Positions 1 to 5,649 of a DNA stretch of 18,842 bases are shown piece after piece. This DNA comes from JALRBM01 sp964615445 (GTDB taxonomy: Bacteria; Patescibacteriota; Saccharimonadia; Saccharimonadales; Saccharimonadaceae): NCBI GenBank assembly GCA_964615445.1, contig CAZTOK010000026.1, forward strand, positions 1-18,842. The letters run 5' to 3'. A program made the position numbers and the translations under genes. Below the pieces are notes generated by a model. It searched no databases, had not been told where the DNA came from, and saw nothing but the letters and a program-made list of their open reading frames with translations. The first letter of the stretch is position 1, and the number at the start of each line of letters is the position of its first letter.

Positions 1-177
1 CTATCACTGTTTTTGCTGCCTCCATTAACGATAATTATAGCAAGAAGTTAGAGTCTTATCCGTATGAGTAATAAAACGCCGATTTGCTCGACGTTCTATA
101 GAGGCCATGTTGTAGTGACGTGAACACATATAAGCTTCAGGGTCCGGCCGAGCAGTTCAATTTAGCTGGCGGCTTAC

Positions 178-741
178 TTAGCTAAAGACTTTGTCAGCTA
201 TGAGTCTTGCGGCTTCATCCAGATCATAATTATCTTTGAACATAATATCAGCCTGAATTACTTGATATAACTGCTGATGCTGATTTTGATAAAAATCCAA
301 AACACTTAATACATGTGATACCTTATCGCCTTCACGGTTATGCAACCGATTCTCCAGGGTGTCCCTAGGGACTTCGATTCGCACTACAATAAATTTATAA
401 TTATTACGCTTAGCCCAATCTTTCGCTGGCTCATACCATTGATCAATATTACGATCAAAAACGAAGCTTTCAGGTGCTTGTTTCGCAAGCCTATCCAATA
501 GCCATAAAGTGTAATCCCCAATTACCACATCATCGACATGGCCTGTCTGCTTTATTGCACTTCGGATGTCTTTATTGGCAAGCCTTGAAAAGCCATAATT
601 ACTAACAAGTCGTTTTGTTAACTCTGACTTACCGCTACCTGGAATTGCCGAGAATACTACTAAAGAGGGCGTGCTCGTTTTTCCAATCTGAATATTCGGC
701 ACATAGACTTTATAGATTTCTTCGTATACAGGATTCATCAT
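178..741 (-). CDS. P-loop NTPase, small-molecule or polynucleotide kinase-like
   Basis: The protein is about 188 aa. A Walker A motif AIPGSGKS lies near residues 32-39, preceded by a hydrophobic strand (SLVVFS), as in adenylate-kinase, zeta-toxin and polynucleotide-kinase folds. A later stretch with VPRDTLENRLHNRE resembles the Arg-containing lid of such kinases, so phosphate transfer from ATP to a nucleotide or small substrate is likely. The substrate is not evident. The reading frame is open up to a GTG at 753, but I prefer ATG 741 (or 738) because conserved-looking sequence begins there. No Shine-Dalgarno is visible. The upstream DNA changes abruptly to GC-rich foreign sequence at about 754, so the native promoter may have been displaced. 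It could be silent or expressed from a new promoter. Family assignment is firm; specific function is unknown. Confidence 0.75.
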   Translation of the reverse strand: MMNPVYEEIYKVYVPNIQIGKTSTPSLVVFSAIPGSGKSELTKRLVSNYGFSRLANKDIRSAIKQTGHVDDVVIGDYTLWLLDRLAKQAPESFVFDRNIDQWYEPAKDWAKRNNYKFIVVRIEVPRDTLENRLHNREGDKVSHVLSVLDFYQNQHQQLYQVIQADIMFKDNYDLDEAARLIADKVFS

Positions 742-755
742 CTCATTTAGCACCC

Positions 756-1127
756 AGAATAGACGAGCTTGGAAGCCAACTCAGTAGTATCGCCGAACTC
801 ATCAAGAATTTCGTCGTCCCGGGTAACGCACAGCAATACAAGACGCCGATTCAACGCATCGTGCCACACCTCCAAGCCGAACTCACCCCCGACGACGCAA
901 CGCTAGCGCGCCTGGAAAATGCGGTGGCTGTCTTGGCCGCGGTCACGAACGTGCGTAACTCGCTTCAACACGCCGGAAATGAGAGGCGAGGCGTGAGCGG
1001 TTTGACTCTGCTTGGATTGCCCTATCCGGTCGTTGACCCCCAATACGCCTGGCAAGTTGTCCAACGACGCACTATCGATGCTCTCGGTGTACTGCGTGAA
1101 GAGATTCAAGCCGGACATTCACTGTAG
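756..1127 (+). pseudogene. 5'-truncated HEPN-like protein fragment
   Basis: The frame reads RIDELGSQLSS... to a TAA-type end at 1127, about 123 residues of protein-like, GC-biased sequence. Upstream the same frame only runs through the antisense of the kinase, so the N-terminus has been lost at the 754 junction. The helical C-terminal half contains VRNSLQH, which fits the R-polar-x3-H signature of HEPN nucleases (RNxxxH). HEPN domains occur in toxins, abortive-infection proteins and RNA-decay enzymes. The fold assignment rests on this one motif and predicted helicity. No start codon or ribosome site remains, so it is probably not expressed as a functional protein. Confidence 0.45.
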
Positions 1128-1196
1128 GCGGACTTGAATAGTTCAGGTCCTGCTCCTCCGTACCATGTGGCCGGATAGCCGCATGTCTACCTACCT

Positions 1197-1346
1197 CTAG
1201 AAGCAATGTTCCTCACCGGCTTCGTGACGCCTCAACCCCTGGTGGCCTGCTCCGTAGGAATCACCGCCGTTAGGTCCGGTGAAGCCGGCCAGGTGAAGTG
1301 CCCACGTCCGAGTAATGTGAACCCGTTGTTTACGGTCAGTGAGCAC
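1197..1346 (-). CDS. Possible 49-aa protein translationally coupled to the 65-aa gene
   Basis: A GTG at 1346 lies inside the last codons of the preceding 65-aa gene (overlap GTGCTCACTGA), a layout typical of translational coupling. The frame then stays open for 49 codons, ending ...RRHEAGEEHCF. No recognised domain is present and composition does not strongly favour coding. The rest of 1128-1335 shows nothing else convincing except a short imperfect inverted repeat at about 1131-1149 (GACTTGAA/TTCAGGTC). This is a weak call. Confidence 0.22.
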   Translation of the reverse strand: MLTDRKQRVHITRTWALHLAGFTGPNGGDSYGAGHQGLRRHEAGEEHCF

Positions 1347-1533
1347 TCGGACGTAGCGAGCGTAGCAGAAGTGACGCGGACTCCACCGCTTGAGCACGGT
1401 TGGAACGCACGATCGCGTCAGCTTGAACGAGGGCCACTTCTTGTTGGACAGCTCGTTCGATGCGCGGTGACACCGAACGACCGCTGGCGCGCTCGATTGC
1501 GCCACCCATGTACTGCTGCGGAAGATTGGACAT
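1336..1533 (-). CDS. Small 65-aa helical protein of the GC-rich element
   Basis: The start ATG at 1533 is preceded by a good ribosome site (GAGGGAAG, about six bases upstream). The product begins MSNLPQQYMGGAIERASG and continues as a mostly helical, charged chain (RIERAVQQEVALVQADAIVR) to a stop at 1336. No catalytic motif, membrane segment or cysteine cluster is visible. Small proteins of this size and style are common in actinobacterial integrative plasmids, often beside transfer or copy-control genes, but I do not recognise this one. The longer open frame upstream to 1800 runs through inverted repeats and a terminator and is not used. Codon use matches the GC-rich island. Confidence 0.5.
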   Translation of the reverse strand: MSNLPQQYMGGAIERASGRSVSPRIERAVQQEVALVQADAIVRSNRAQAVESASLLLRSLRPSAH

Positions 1534-1653
1534 GACGTTTCTTCCCTCTGACTCGTTGCGACATAGCCGGAAGTAGCTCGTTAGCAGCCAACCTGAGCGG
1601 CTCCGTATAGAACGCACTGAGTGCAACACATCCCGAAGAGGGGGTGTTCTTTC

Positions 1654-1719
1654 GTCACGAGATGTCACGAGAAAAACTATGTTTTCGCAGCTCAAGGCCG
1701 GTTCGTGACATCTCGTGAC
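1654..1719. repeat. 17-bp inverted repeat built of paired GTCACGA units
   Basis: The left arm GTCACGAGATGTCACGA (1654-1670) and the right arm TCGTGACATCTCGTGAC (1703-1719) are exact reverse complements separated by 32 bases. Each arm is itself two GTCACGA units 10 bp apart, so four binding units fall on one helix face per arm. A weaker related unit GATGACA follows at 1724. This looks like an operator, an iteron cluster or integrase arm sites, not a terminator, because the loop is long and no T-tract follows. It lies upstream of the minus-strand 65-aa gene and just before a terminator and an att-like tail. Confidence 0.6.
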
Positions 1720-1741
1720 AAGCGATGACAGGGCATGAAGA

Positions 1742-1765
1742 AGCCCGCTCCTGGTGGAACGGGCT
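1742..1765. terminator. Intrinsic terminator-like hairpin
   Basis: AGCCCG and CGGGCT pair, then after one mismatch TCC pairs with GGA, closing a TGGT loop. No clear T-tract follows on the plus strand. It sits between the GTCACGA repeats and the TGGTGGGTCGACC att-like sequence. This is the same order as seen at the 3' end of the second tyrosine integrase (17383-17494). Confidence 0.5.
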
Positions 1766-1790
1766 GGTGGGTCGACCGGGTGGACTGAAC
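1764..1790. other. att-like tail of a lost integrative element
   Basis: CTGGTGGGTCGACC followed by GGGTGGACTGAAC resembles TGGTGGATCC...GGGGAAACTGGAAC at 17485-17513. In both cases the sequence directly follows a hairpin and an array of short repeats. No integrase gene remains on its left side, so if this is an element end the recombinase has been deleted. The call is by analogy only. Confidence 0.3.
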
Positions 1791-1836
1791 GAGAAATCAC
1801 AAGAGACCTAAATGTTGGACATCCAAGATCCGCAAA

Positions 1837-2187
1837 CTAACGTGAGAAGATGTTGGGATTTAGGAGTGGATGACCGCTATGACACGAGTTCTCGAACACA
1901 GTCTCCACAGGGCGGGACTCGACTATCCCCCAGGACAGATCGTCGTGGAAGCCACGACTATCCGTGATGGTAGGATCCTGGCTCCAGAAGTCCACAATAA
2001 GCAGGCTCGCCGCTAGCAGCTCTGTAAAGTTTCCTCGACATACATCTGCGCCGTTGCCATAAAGCACCCACGAGTAGATGTAATCAGCAAGACATTTACC
2101 TTGATTGTAGACCCTCGACGTGTCAGCACGTTGCGCATAAGCAGAGAAATGCCAGACGGAAGGATGAACCGAATCAAGATTCAGCAT
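1837..2187 (-). CDS. Hypothetical 116-aa protein
   Basis: The start ATG at 2187 is supported by AAGGGG about six bases upstream and by a good promoter (TTGCAA, 17 bp, TAAATT) ending about 34 bases upstream. The product (MLNLDSVHPSVWHFSAYAQ...) has a balanced composition with aromatic and acidic residues and three cysteines, and no signal peptide, membrane segment or recognised motif. The region LADYIYSWVLYGNGADVCRG and the segment LLAASLLIVDFW look like ordinary globular sequence. Function is unknown. It is divergent from the unknown gene at 2356, with both start regions in the 2188-2355 interval. I trust it as a gene mainly because of promoter plus ribosome site. Confidence 0.5.
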   Translation of the reverse strand: MLNLDSVHPSVWHFSAYAQRADTSRVYNQGKCLADYIYSWVLYGNGADVCRGNFTELLAASLLIVDFWSQDPTITDSRGFHDDLSWGIVESRPVETVFENSCHSGHPLLNPNIFSR

Positions 2188-2220
2188 GAATACCCCTTAC
2201 CTAAGGGGTCGACCCTAAAT

Positions 2221-2249
2221 AATTTAAACACAATGTGAACAAATTGCAA
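2221..2249 (-). promoter_or_regulatory. Promoter of the 116-aa gene
   Basis: On the minus strand, TTGCAA (2244-2249), a 17-bp spacer and TAAATT (2221-2226) match a sigma-70-type promoter. A short palindrome CCCCTTAccTAAGGGG lies between it and the start codon (about 2194-2209) and overlaps the ribosome site. It could act as an operator or as an RNA hairpin that limits translation. Confidence 0.5.
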
Positions 2250-2355
2250 GGCCGGACGCCTTGAGGCCATCTACATAAGCCTGCATGTCGGGGGTTTCAG
2301 ACCGCCATCTCAAGGAATATGATGCCCGTAAGAGCGTTGAGACAAGGGGGCAGCA

Positions 2356-3309
2356 GTGGCCAACATTACGTCCGAGCCGAACCCTGCCGTACGAGCAGAT
2401 ATTATGAATATCGTCAGCACAGGGAGTGCTACAACCGAAAATCTCGAAGAGTGTCGTAACCTTCGAGACCTTTTGCTTTCTTCGCTAGAGTTGGATGCCC
2501 TCCCCACACACATCTGGACAGCACTATTAAGAGTGACCTTTCAAGATGTGGCGGACGACGCAAGAAGGCAGGCGATCAGCCAACTCCCGGGAGCTAGTCC
2601 GAAAAATAACCGCGCATTCCAGGTCGTCGCCGCATCTGTTGTACTTCAACTGAAAAGCGTAGGCTACGCCGAAGACTTTCGAAGTCTTCTCTCAGAGCGC
2701 TTCGGGTATGACGAATGGGAGTATAAAAAGAAACAGCCCGACAACAAAGGGGAGCGAAACTGCCTTCTTCTTGAGGCATCCGTCTGGTTAGGCGCAGGTT
2801 CATCCAGAGCGACAAGAAGGGCGATTGAGAGTGGCATACTGGCAGACACATTAGCCGTGGCCCTCCAAAAGCATCTCGAAGACCCCTACGTTCGGCATCA
2901 ACTGAAGGTTCACCTCGCAGAACTTGCTCCCTCTCACGCCTCAAAGGAACAGCCCAAGGATCGTATCGTTGCGACCGTTCCACACCTCGAAGGACTTATC
3001 GATTTAACCGCGCAAAGTCCAGTCCACGAATTCGCCAAGCGAGTGCGTAGGCAGCTACAAACTGATCAGCGGGCAAACAACGTCGAGGATCCACTGCCCA
3101 TTAAGCTAACCTGGTCATCCGCACGCTGCCAGATGACGCCCAAGCCCTGTTCGACGTCGGACGTGTCGACGACGAGCACCTGCTACGCCGGCTTGCTCCA
3201 GAGGTCGCTGCATAAGCCACGCGGTACACGCTTTCACGAAACTAACCATAAGTATTACAATCAAGGAGGAATATGGAACAAGAAACCACTGCAACCAACG
3301 AAAACATAG
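2356..3309 (+). CDS. Hypothetical helical protein with a probably broken C-terminus
   Basis: Translation probably starts at GTG 2356, after AAGGGGG seven or so bases upstream. Residues 1 to about 245 look like genuine soluble, helix-rich protein (LRDLLLSSLELDALP, FAKRVRRQLQTDQ), possibly repeat-like, with no motif I recognise. After about 3095 the composition changes to Ser/Thr/Cys-rich nonsense (MTPKPCSTSDVSTTSTCYAG). The coherent coding signal moves to another frame there (3105-3215). The open frame as it stands therefore likely carries a frameshift or fusion near 3100, and its last 70 or so residues are probably not native. It precedes the excisionase gene and shares the base composition of the GC-rich island, so it is likely cargo of that element. 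Confidence 0.5.
   Translation: MANITSEPNPAVRADIMNIVSTGSATTENLEECRNLRDLLLSSLELDALPTHIWTALLRVTFQDVADDARRQAISQLPGASPKNNRAFQVVAASVVLQLKSVGYAEDFRSLLSERFGYDEWEYKKKQPDNKGERNCLLLEASVWLGAGSSRATRRAIESGILADTLAVALQKHLEDPYVRHQLKVHLAELAPSHASKEQPKDRIVATVPHLEGLIDLTAQSPVHEFAKRVRRQLQTDQRANNVEDPLPIKLTWSSARCQMTPKPCSTSDVSTTSTCYAGLLQRSLHKPRGTRFHETNHKYYNQGGIWNKKPLQPTKT
3105..3215 (+). pseudogene. Orphan C-terminal coding fragment in a shifted frame
   Basis: In the frame beginning GCT at 3105, directly after a TAA, the sequence reads LVIRTLPDDAQALFDVGR...LLRRLAPEVAA and stops at 3213-3215. This is compact, charged protein-like sequence, unlike the overlapping frame. It is either the displaced C-terminus of the 2356 gene, reached by a one-base shift, or the tail of an unrelated gene fused here by deletion. 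A read-level check of 3090-3110 would separate these. Confidence 0.35.
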
Positions 3310-3503
3310 CAAGCGGCCGACTTCCCATCCTGCTCAATGTAGATCAGGCCCTCAAAGAGCTTGGTGGCATGAGCAAGTCGTTACTGTACGAGTTAATTAA
3401 CTCACGCGAGCTTGAATCGGTCACCATTAGACGCAGACGGTTCATCCCTAGTGCGTCAGTTCTTGCCTACGTCCAGCGGCGCCTGAGCGAGGAATTTGCC
3501 TAA
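3273..3503 (+). CDS. xis: Excisionase-like helix-turn-helix DNA-binding protein
   Basis: The product is 76 aa. The start ATG 3273 follows a near-perfect ribosome site AAGGAGG (3263-3269). The core LLNVDQALKELGGMSKSLLYELINSRELESVTIRRRRFIPSASV... has the MerR/AlpA-type excisionase layout: helix, turn, recognition helix (SKSLLYELI), then a wing with a basic run and the RFIPSASVLAYV segment that is typical of the family. Such proteins bend DNA at att sites and bias integrase towards excision. Its stop codon overlaps the integrase start (TAATG), so the two genes are translationally coupled, the classic order in actinobacterial integrative plasmids. The domain lacks nothing obvious and the gene looks intact. 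Confidence 0.85.
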   Translation: MEQETTATNENIASGRLPILLNVDQALKELGGMSKSLLYELINSRELESVTIRRRRFIPSASVLAYVQRRLSEEFA

Positions 3504-4759
3504 TGGCCCGTCGTCGCGCTAACGGCGAGGGGTCGATCTACCGCCGCAAGGACGGTAGGTTCGAGGCTGCGTTCTACGCGCAGATGGCAGATGATACGCG
3601 CAAGCGCGTGCGCGTATACGGAAGCACACGCAAAGAGGTTGACACCGAGCTGACCAGGCTCAAAGCGGAGCAGGCAAAAGGGATGCTTATCGCCACGAAG
3701 AGCTGGCAACTTGGAGAGTTTCTCGACTATTGGCTAGAAGAATTTGTACGACCCAACAGACGGCCGAACACGTATGCCCAGTGCGAAAGCATCTCGCGAG
3801 TCTACCTAAAGCCTCGACTCGGCAAGAAGAAGCTCGCCCAGCTGACCATCTCACAGGTCCAGACATATTTGAATGGCGAGATTCAGCGAGGCATACCAGT
3901 CTCTAGGGTCTACGTCATCCGGAAGGTTCTCAGTTCAGCTCTCACACGGGCCCTCCGCGAAGAGTTCATCAATCGGAACGTCGCCCAGCTAGTCGAGCTA
4001 CCAAATTATCAACCAGCCGAAGTACACCCCTGGAGCCTCATCGAAGCAAGAAGATTCCTTAACGCCGCTACTAACTCGCCGTACGCCGCCGCCTTCTTCC
4101 TTCTCCTCTTCTACGGAATTCGCCGCGGCGAGGTGTTAGGTCTTCGCTGGGAAGACGTCAGTTTTACCGAGGGTGTACTACGAACACGACAGCAACTCCA
4201 GCGCGTTAGAAAGAGGCTGATCATTGGCCCACTTAAGACACGTGCCTCTAAGCGTGACTTGCCTCTTTTACCGGCAGTCGCTGCCGTCCTCACTCGACAC
4301 CGAAAACATAGTGCCACCTCACCGGAACACAATTTAGTCTTCACGACCAGCAAAGGAACGCCGACAGAGCCACGGAACTTCGTCCGCGAGTACGACCGCA
4401 TCATCAAGGCCAATAAGCTACGCCGCATCAAGCTGCATAACCTTCGTCACACGACCGCAACCCTACTCAAAGACAGTGGCGTACCCGACCGCGATATACA
4501 GCTCATTTTCGGCCATGCCCGAATCACTACCACCCAGGAAATCTATCAACACAGCGACATGACGTCACGACGCGCGGGATTAAGTCATGTGCAAACCGCA
4601 TTTCAGCAAGAAGCCGTGGAAAGCAAAAACGCCCAACCATTGCGGGTTGAGAGTTTCATGGATGTGGATGACGACAGCCGTTGCCGTCAACTTAGCCGTC
4701 AAATCACTGATTTTGCCGAGCAATGCCGGCGAATTATCTCTGGTGCAGCTAGTGGATAG
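3503..4759 (+). CDS. int: Tyrosine recombinase (phage/ICE-type integrase)
   Basis: The protein is 418 aa. An AP2-like arm-binding N-terminus (NGEGSIYRRKDGRFEAAFYA) is followed by a SAM-like core-binding domain (about residues 65-165) and a complete catalytic domain. The catalytic set is intact by position: Arg207 (GIRRGE), Lys245 (LKTRASKRD), His312/Arg315 (HNLRH), and Tyr348 (EIYQH). It catalyses site-specific integration and excision between att sites. The last 40 residues are poorly conserved and encode the tandem arm repeats (4681-4702). The final codons lie inside the TGGTGCAGCTAGTGG att-like sequence, so the gene ends at the element boundary. It is coupled to xis upstream. Composition matches the GC-rich block, unlike the AT-rich deaminase that follows directly. 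It appears functional, although the matching left end of the element is not evident in this window. Confidence 0.93.
   Translation: MARRRANGEGSIYRRKDGRFEAAFYAQMADDTRKRVRVYGSTRKEVDTELTRLKAEQAKGMLIATKSWQLGEFLDYWLEEFVRPNRRPNTYAQCESISRVYLKPRLGKKKLAQLTISQVQTYLNGEIQRGIPVSRVYVIRKVLSSALTRALREEFINRNVAQLVELPNYQPAEVHPWSLIEARRFLNAATNSPYAAAFFLLLFYGIRRGEVLGLRWEDVSFTEGVLRTRQQLQRVRKRLIIGPLKTRASKRDLPLLPAVAAVLTRHRKHSATSPEHNLVFTTSKGTPTEPRNFVREYDRIIKANKLRRIKLHNLRHTTATLLKDSGVPDRDIQLIFGHARITTTQEIYQHSDMTSRRAGLSHVQTAFQQEAVESKNAQPLRVESFMDVDDDSRCRQLSRQITDFAEQCRRIISGAASG
4681..4702 (+). repeat. Tandem integrase arm-site repeats inside int
   Basis: TTGCCGTCAA is followed at once by CTTAGCCGTCAA, a tandem of a 12-nt unit. 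A run of 21 bases (4683-4703) is identical to 17386-17406 in the second integrase, although the two genes are otherwise clearly diverged. Constraint at DNA level just before an att core is what arm-type integrase sites look like. Confidence 0.55.
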
Positions 4760-4822
4760 TAGATGGAACCAGATTTATTCAAGCTTGATGATTATGTATG
4801 AGAAGTTAGCAAAACTAGAACT
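4741..4822 (+). repeat. att-like direct repeat, copy 1
   Basis: The core TGGTGCAGCTAGTGGAT begins within the end of int. About 80 bases are similar to 5438-5520, without gaps large enough to break the reading frame. The first part looks like a tRNA acceptor end read from the other strand (TGG = CCA). The rest encodes LVDSRWNQIYSSLMIMYEK... in a frame different from int. It is the boundary between GC-rich element and AT-rich DNA. Confidence 0.55.
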
Positions 4823-5318
4823 AGGCGTGCCCAGTTAACTCAAATAACTTCAAGCCTTCTTCTCTCATAAAGCCCGGGACTAAGCTAACTTCCGGCTGGC
4901 CATGCTCAACTATATATTCAGCTGGGATAGCGATTTGCCGCCAAGAAAACCTGCCACCGCTAACCTGCCTCATTCGATCCATTTCTGCAATCATATCATC
5001 ACGCGTAATGGCATAAGCGACAGTATCAATCTTCGCCCATATAGACGCCGACATACACATCGGACAAGGTTCGGCCGTAGAATAAAGAACACAGCCTTCG
5101 AGATATGGTTGCCCCAGCTTTTGACATGCCTTACGAATCGCATCAATTTCTGCATGGCCATTGACCGGATCGTTAGCTGATTTGAGCGTTTCATAACCTA
5201 CGGCGATTATTTCATCACCCCTTACAATGATAGACCCGTGTCCATAATCGCCATTTTTAGCAGATATTACAGCAGCATCTATTGCTTGTCTCATAAACTT
5301 TTCATGTGGCTTAATCAT
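4821..5318 (-). CDS. Cytidine/deoxycytidylate-type nucleoside deaminase
   Basis: A 165-aa zinc deaminase. The zinc-binding and proton-shuttle residues are present: His55-Ala-Glu57 (HAEIDA) and PCPMC with Cys85 and Cys88. The order and length fit the guanine deaminase/tRNA-adenosine deaminase/CMP-dCMP branch, and the motif TAEPCPMCMSA is closest to guanine or other nucleoside deaminases. It would hydrolyse an amino group from a purine or pyrimidine base or nucleoside, feeding salvage. I start at ATG 5318 (MIKPHEKF), not at the codon at 5336, because a TATAAT box lies at 5325-5330, six bases before the ATG. That implies a leaderless mRNA. The gene sits between two att-like copies, so it may have been moved as cargo, but its base composition is that of the AT-rich backbone. 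Its 3' end touches repeat copy 1. Confidence 0.85.
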   Translation of the reverse strand: MIKPHEKFMRQAIDAAVISAKNGDYGHGSIIVRGDEIIAVGYETLKSANDPVNGHAEIDAIRKACQKLGQPYLEGCVLYSTAEPCPMCMSASIWAKIDTVAYAITRDDMIAEMDRMRQVSGGRFSWRQIAIPAEYIVEHGQPEVSLVPGFMREEGLKLFELTGHA

Positions 5319-5324
5319 CTTTTT

Positions 5325-5330
5325 ATTATA
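5325..5330 (-). promoter_or_regulatory. -10 box of a leaderless deaminase transcript
   Basis: TATAAT on the minus strand is followed by six bases and then the ATG, so transcription should begin at or beside the start codon. No good -35 hexamer is visible 16-18 bp upstream. The conserved GTCAGAAAGGACTCTAACC repeat occupies that position (5342-5360) and may carry the upstream element. Confidence 0.55.
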
Positions 5331-5341
5331 TAGCAAATCAG

Positions 5342-5373
5342 GTCAGAAAGGACTCTAACCTATGCAACAGATA
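5342..5373. repeat. tRNA-flank repeat, copy A
   Basis: GTCAGAAAGGACTCTAACC, then an extra T, then ATGCAACAGATA. The same block occurs at 6229-6259 downstream of tRNA-Gly. Each copy lies beyond a tRNA-type terminator and ahead of a minus-strand gene. Confidence 0.65.
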
Positions 5374-5580
5374 CAGCCTTCAGCAAAAAATAAAAAGATG
5401 CCAAATCATCAGCATCTTCTTATCTGTAATAATGTCCTGGTGCGGCTAGTGGATTATAGGTGGAACCAGATTTATCAAAGCTTGATACGTATGTATGAGA
5501 AGTTAGCTAAACTTGGTCTCATTTACCACAATGGGAATGTCATTATTGCTGAGCAAGCCTATCCTGATGCTTCAAAGTAA
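5362..5580 (+). CDS. Possible small protein or fragment carrying the att-adjacent WN peptide
   Basis: A 72-aa open frame. The first 25 codons pass through the flank repeat and a terminator and are probably not native. From about 5438 the frame reads LVDYRWNQIYQSLIRMYEK and continues about 25 residues to a clean stop. This part is matched at 4741-4822 and, more distantly, after the second integrase (17485-17591). It may be the C-terminal remnant of a gene at the end of these elements, exchanged at the att core. No motif assigns a function. Confidence 0.3.
   Translation: MQQIQPSAKNKKMPNHQHLLICNNVLVRLVDYRWNQIYQSLIRMYEKLAKLGLIYHNGNVIIAEQAYPDASK
5395..5418 (-). terminator. Intrinsic terminator of a former tRNA locus
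   Basis: AAGATGC and GCATCTT pair around a 10-base loop and are followed on the minus strand by a T-rich run (5384-5394). It lies in the same relative position as the tRNA-Gly terminator, although no tRNA body remains here. Confidence 0.65.
5421..5433 (-). repeat. tRNA trailer motif, copy 1
   Basis: ATTATTACAGATA on the minus strand, exactly four bases after a CCA (complement of TGG at 5438-5440). It is identical to the copy behind tRNA-Gly at 6307-6319 and one base different from 18820-18832. Confidence 0.6.
5438..5520 (+). repeat. att-like direct repeat, copy 2
   Basis: TGGTGCGGCTAGTGGAT plus about 65 further bases match 4741-4822. The left side continues into a tRNA-type 3' flank (trailer motif, terminator, flank repeat). 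It therefore looks like the 3' end of a minus-strand tRNA (…TCCAC-TAGCCGC-A-CCA) joined to element DNA. The expected T-loop and tRNA body do not follow, as at a disrupted attachment site. Confidence 0.55.
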
Positions 5581-5600
5581 TTTTGAAATCTCGGGGTAGG

Positions 5601-5634
5601 CCCGGTGCCAGCGTCCGAAGACGCCAGCACCGGG
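5601..5634 (-). terminator. Strong UUCG hairpin terminator of the 132-aa gene
   Basis: Fifteen-base arms 5601-5615 and 5620-5634 pair with only a two-base internal mismatch. On the minus strand the loop is C(TTCG)G, a very stable tetraloop. It lies 16 bases past the stop of the gene at 5650. The T-tract is weak, as in GC-rich actinobacterial terminators. Confidence 0.6.
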
Positions 5635-5649
5635 GTGGACATGGGAGGG

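Noticed and set aside
1..177. A gene or tRNA at the window start
   Set aside because: No frame with a start and ribosome site and no foldable tRNA was found; it is left as plain intergenic AT-rich DNA.
1206..1535. 109-codon plus-strand frame
   Set aside because: It is antisense to the 65-aa gene, which has a ribosome site and better protein character.
3232..3261. TTTCAC, 18 bp, TACAAT as a promoter for xis
   Set aside because: The -10 ends two bases before the ribosome site, so the mRNA would start inside it; xis probably uses an upstream promoter.
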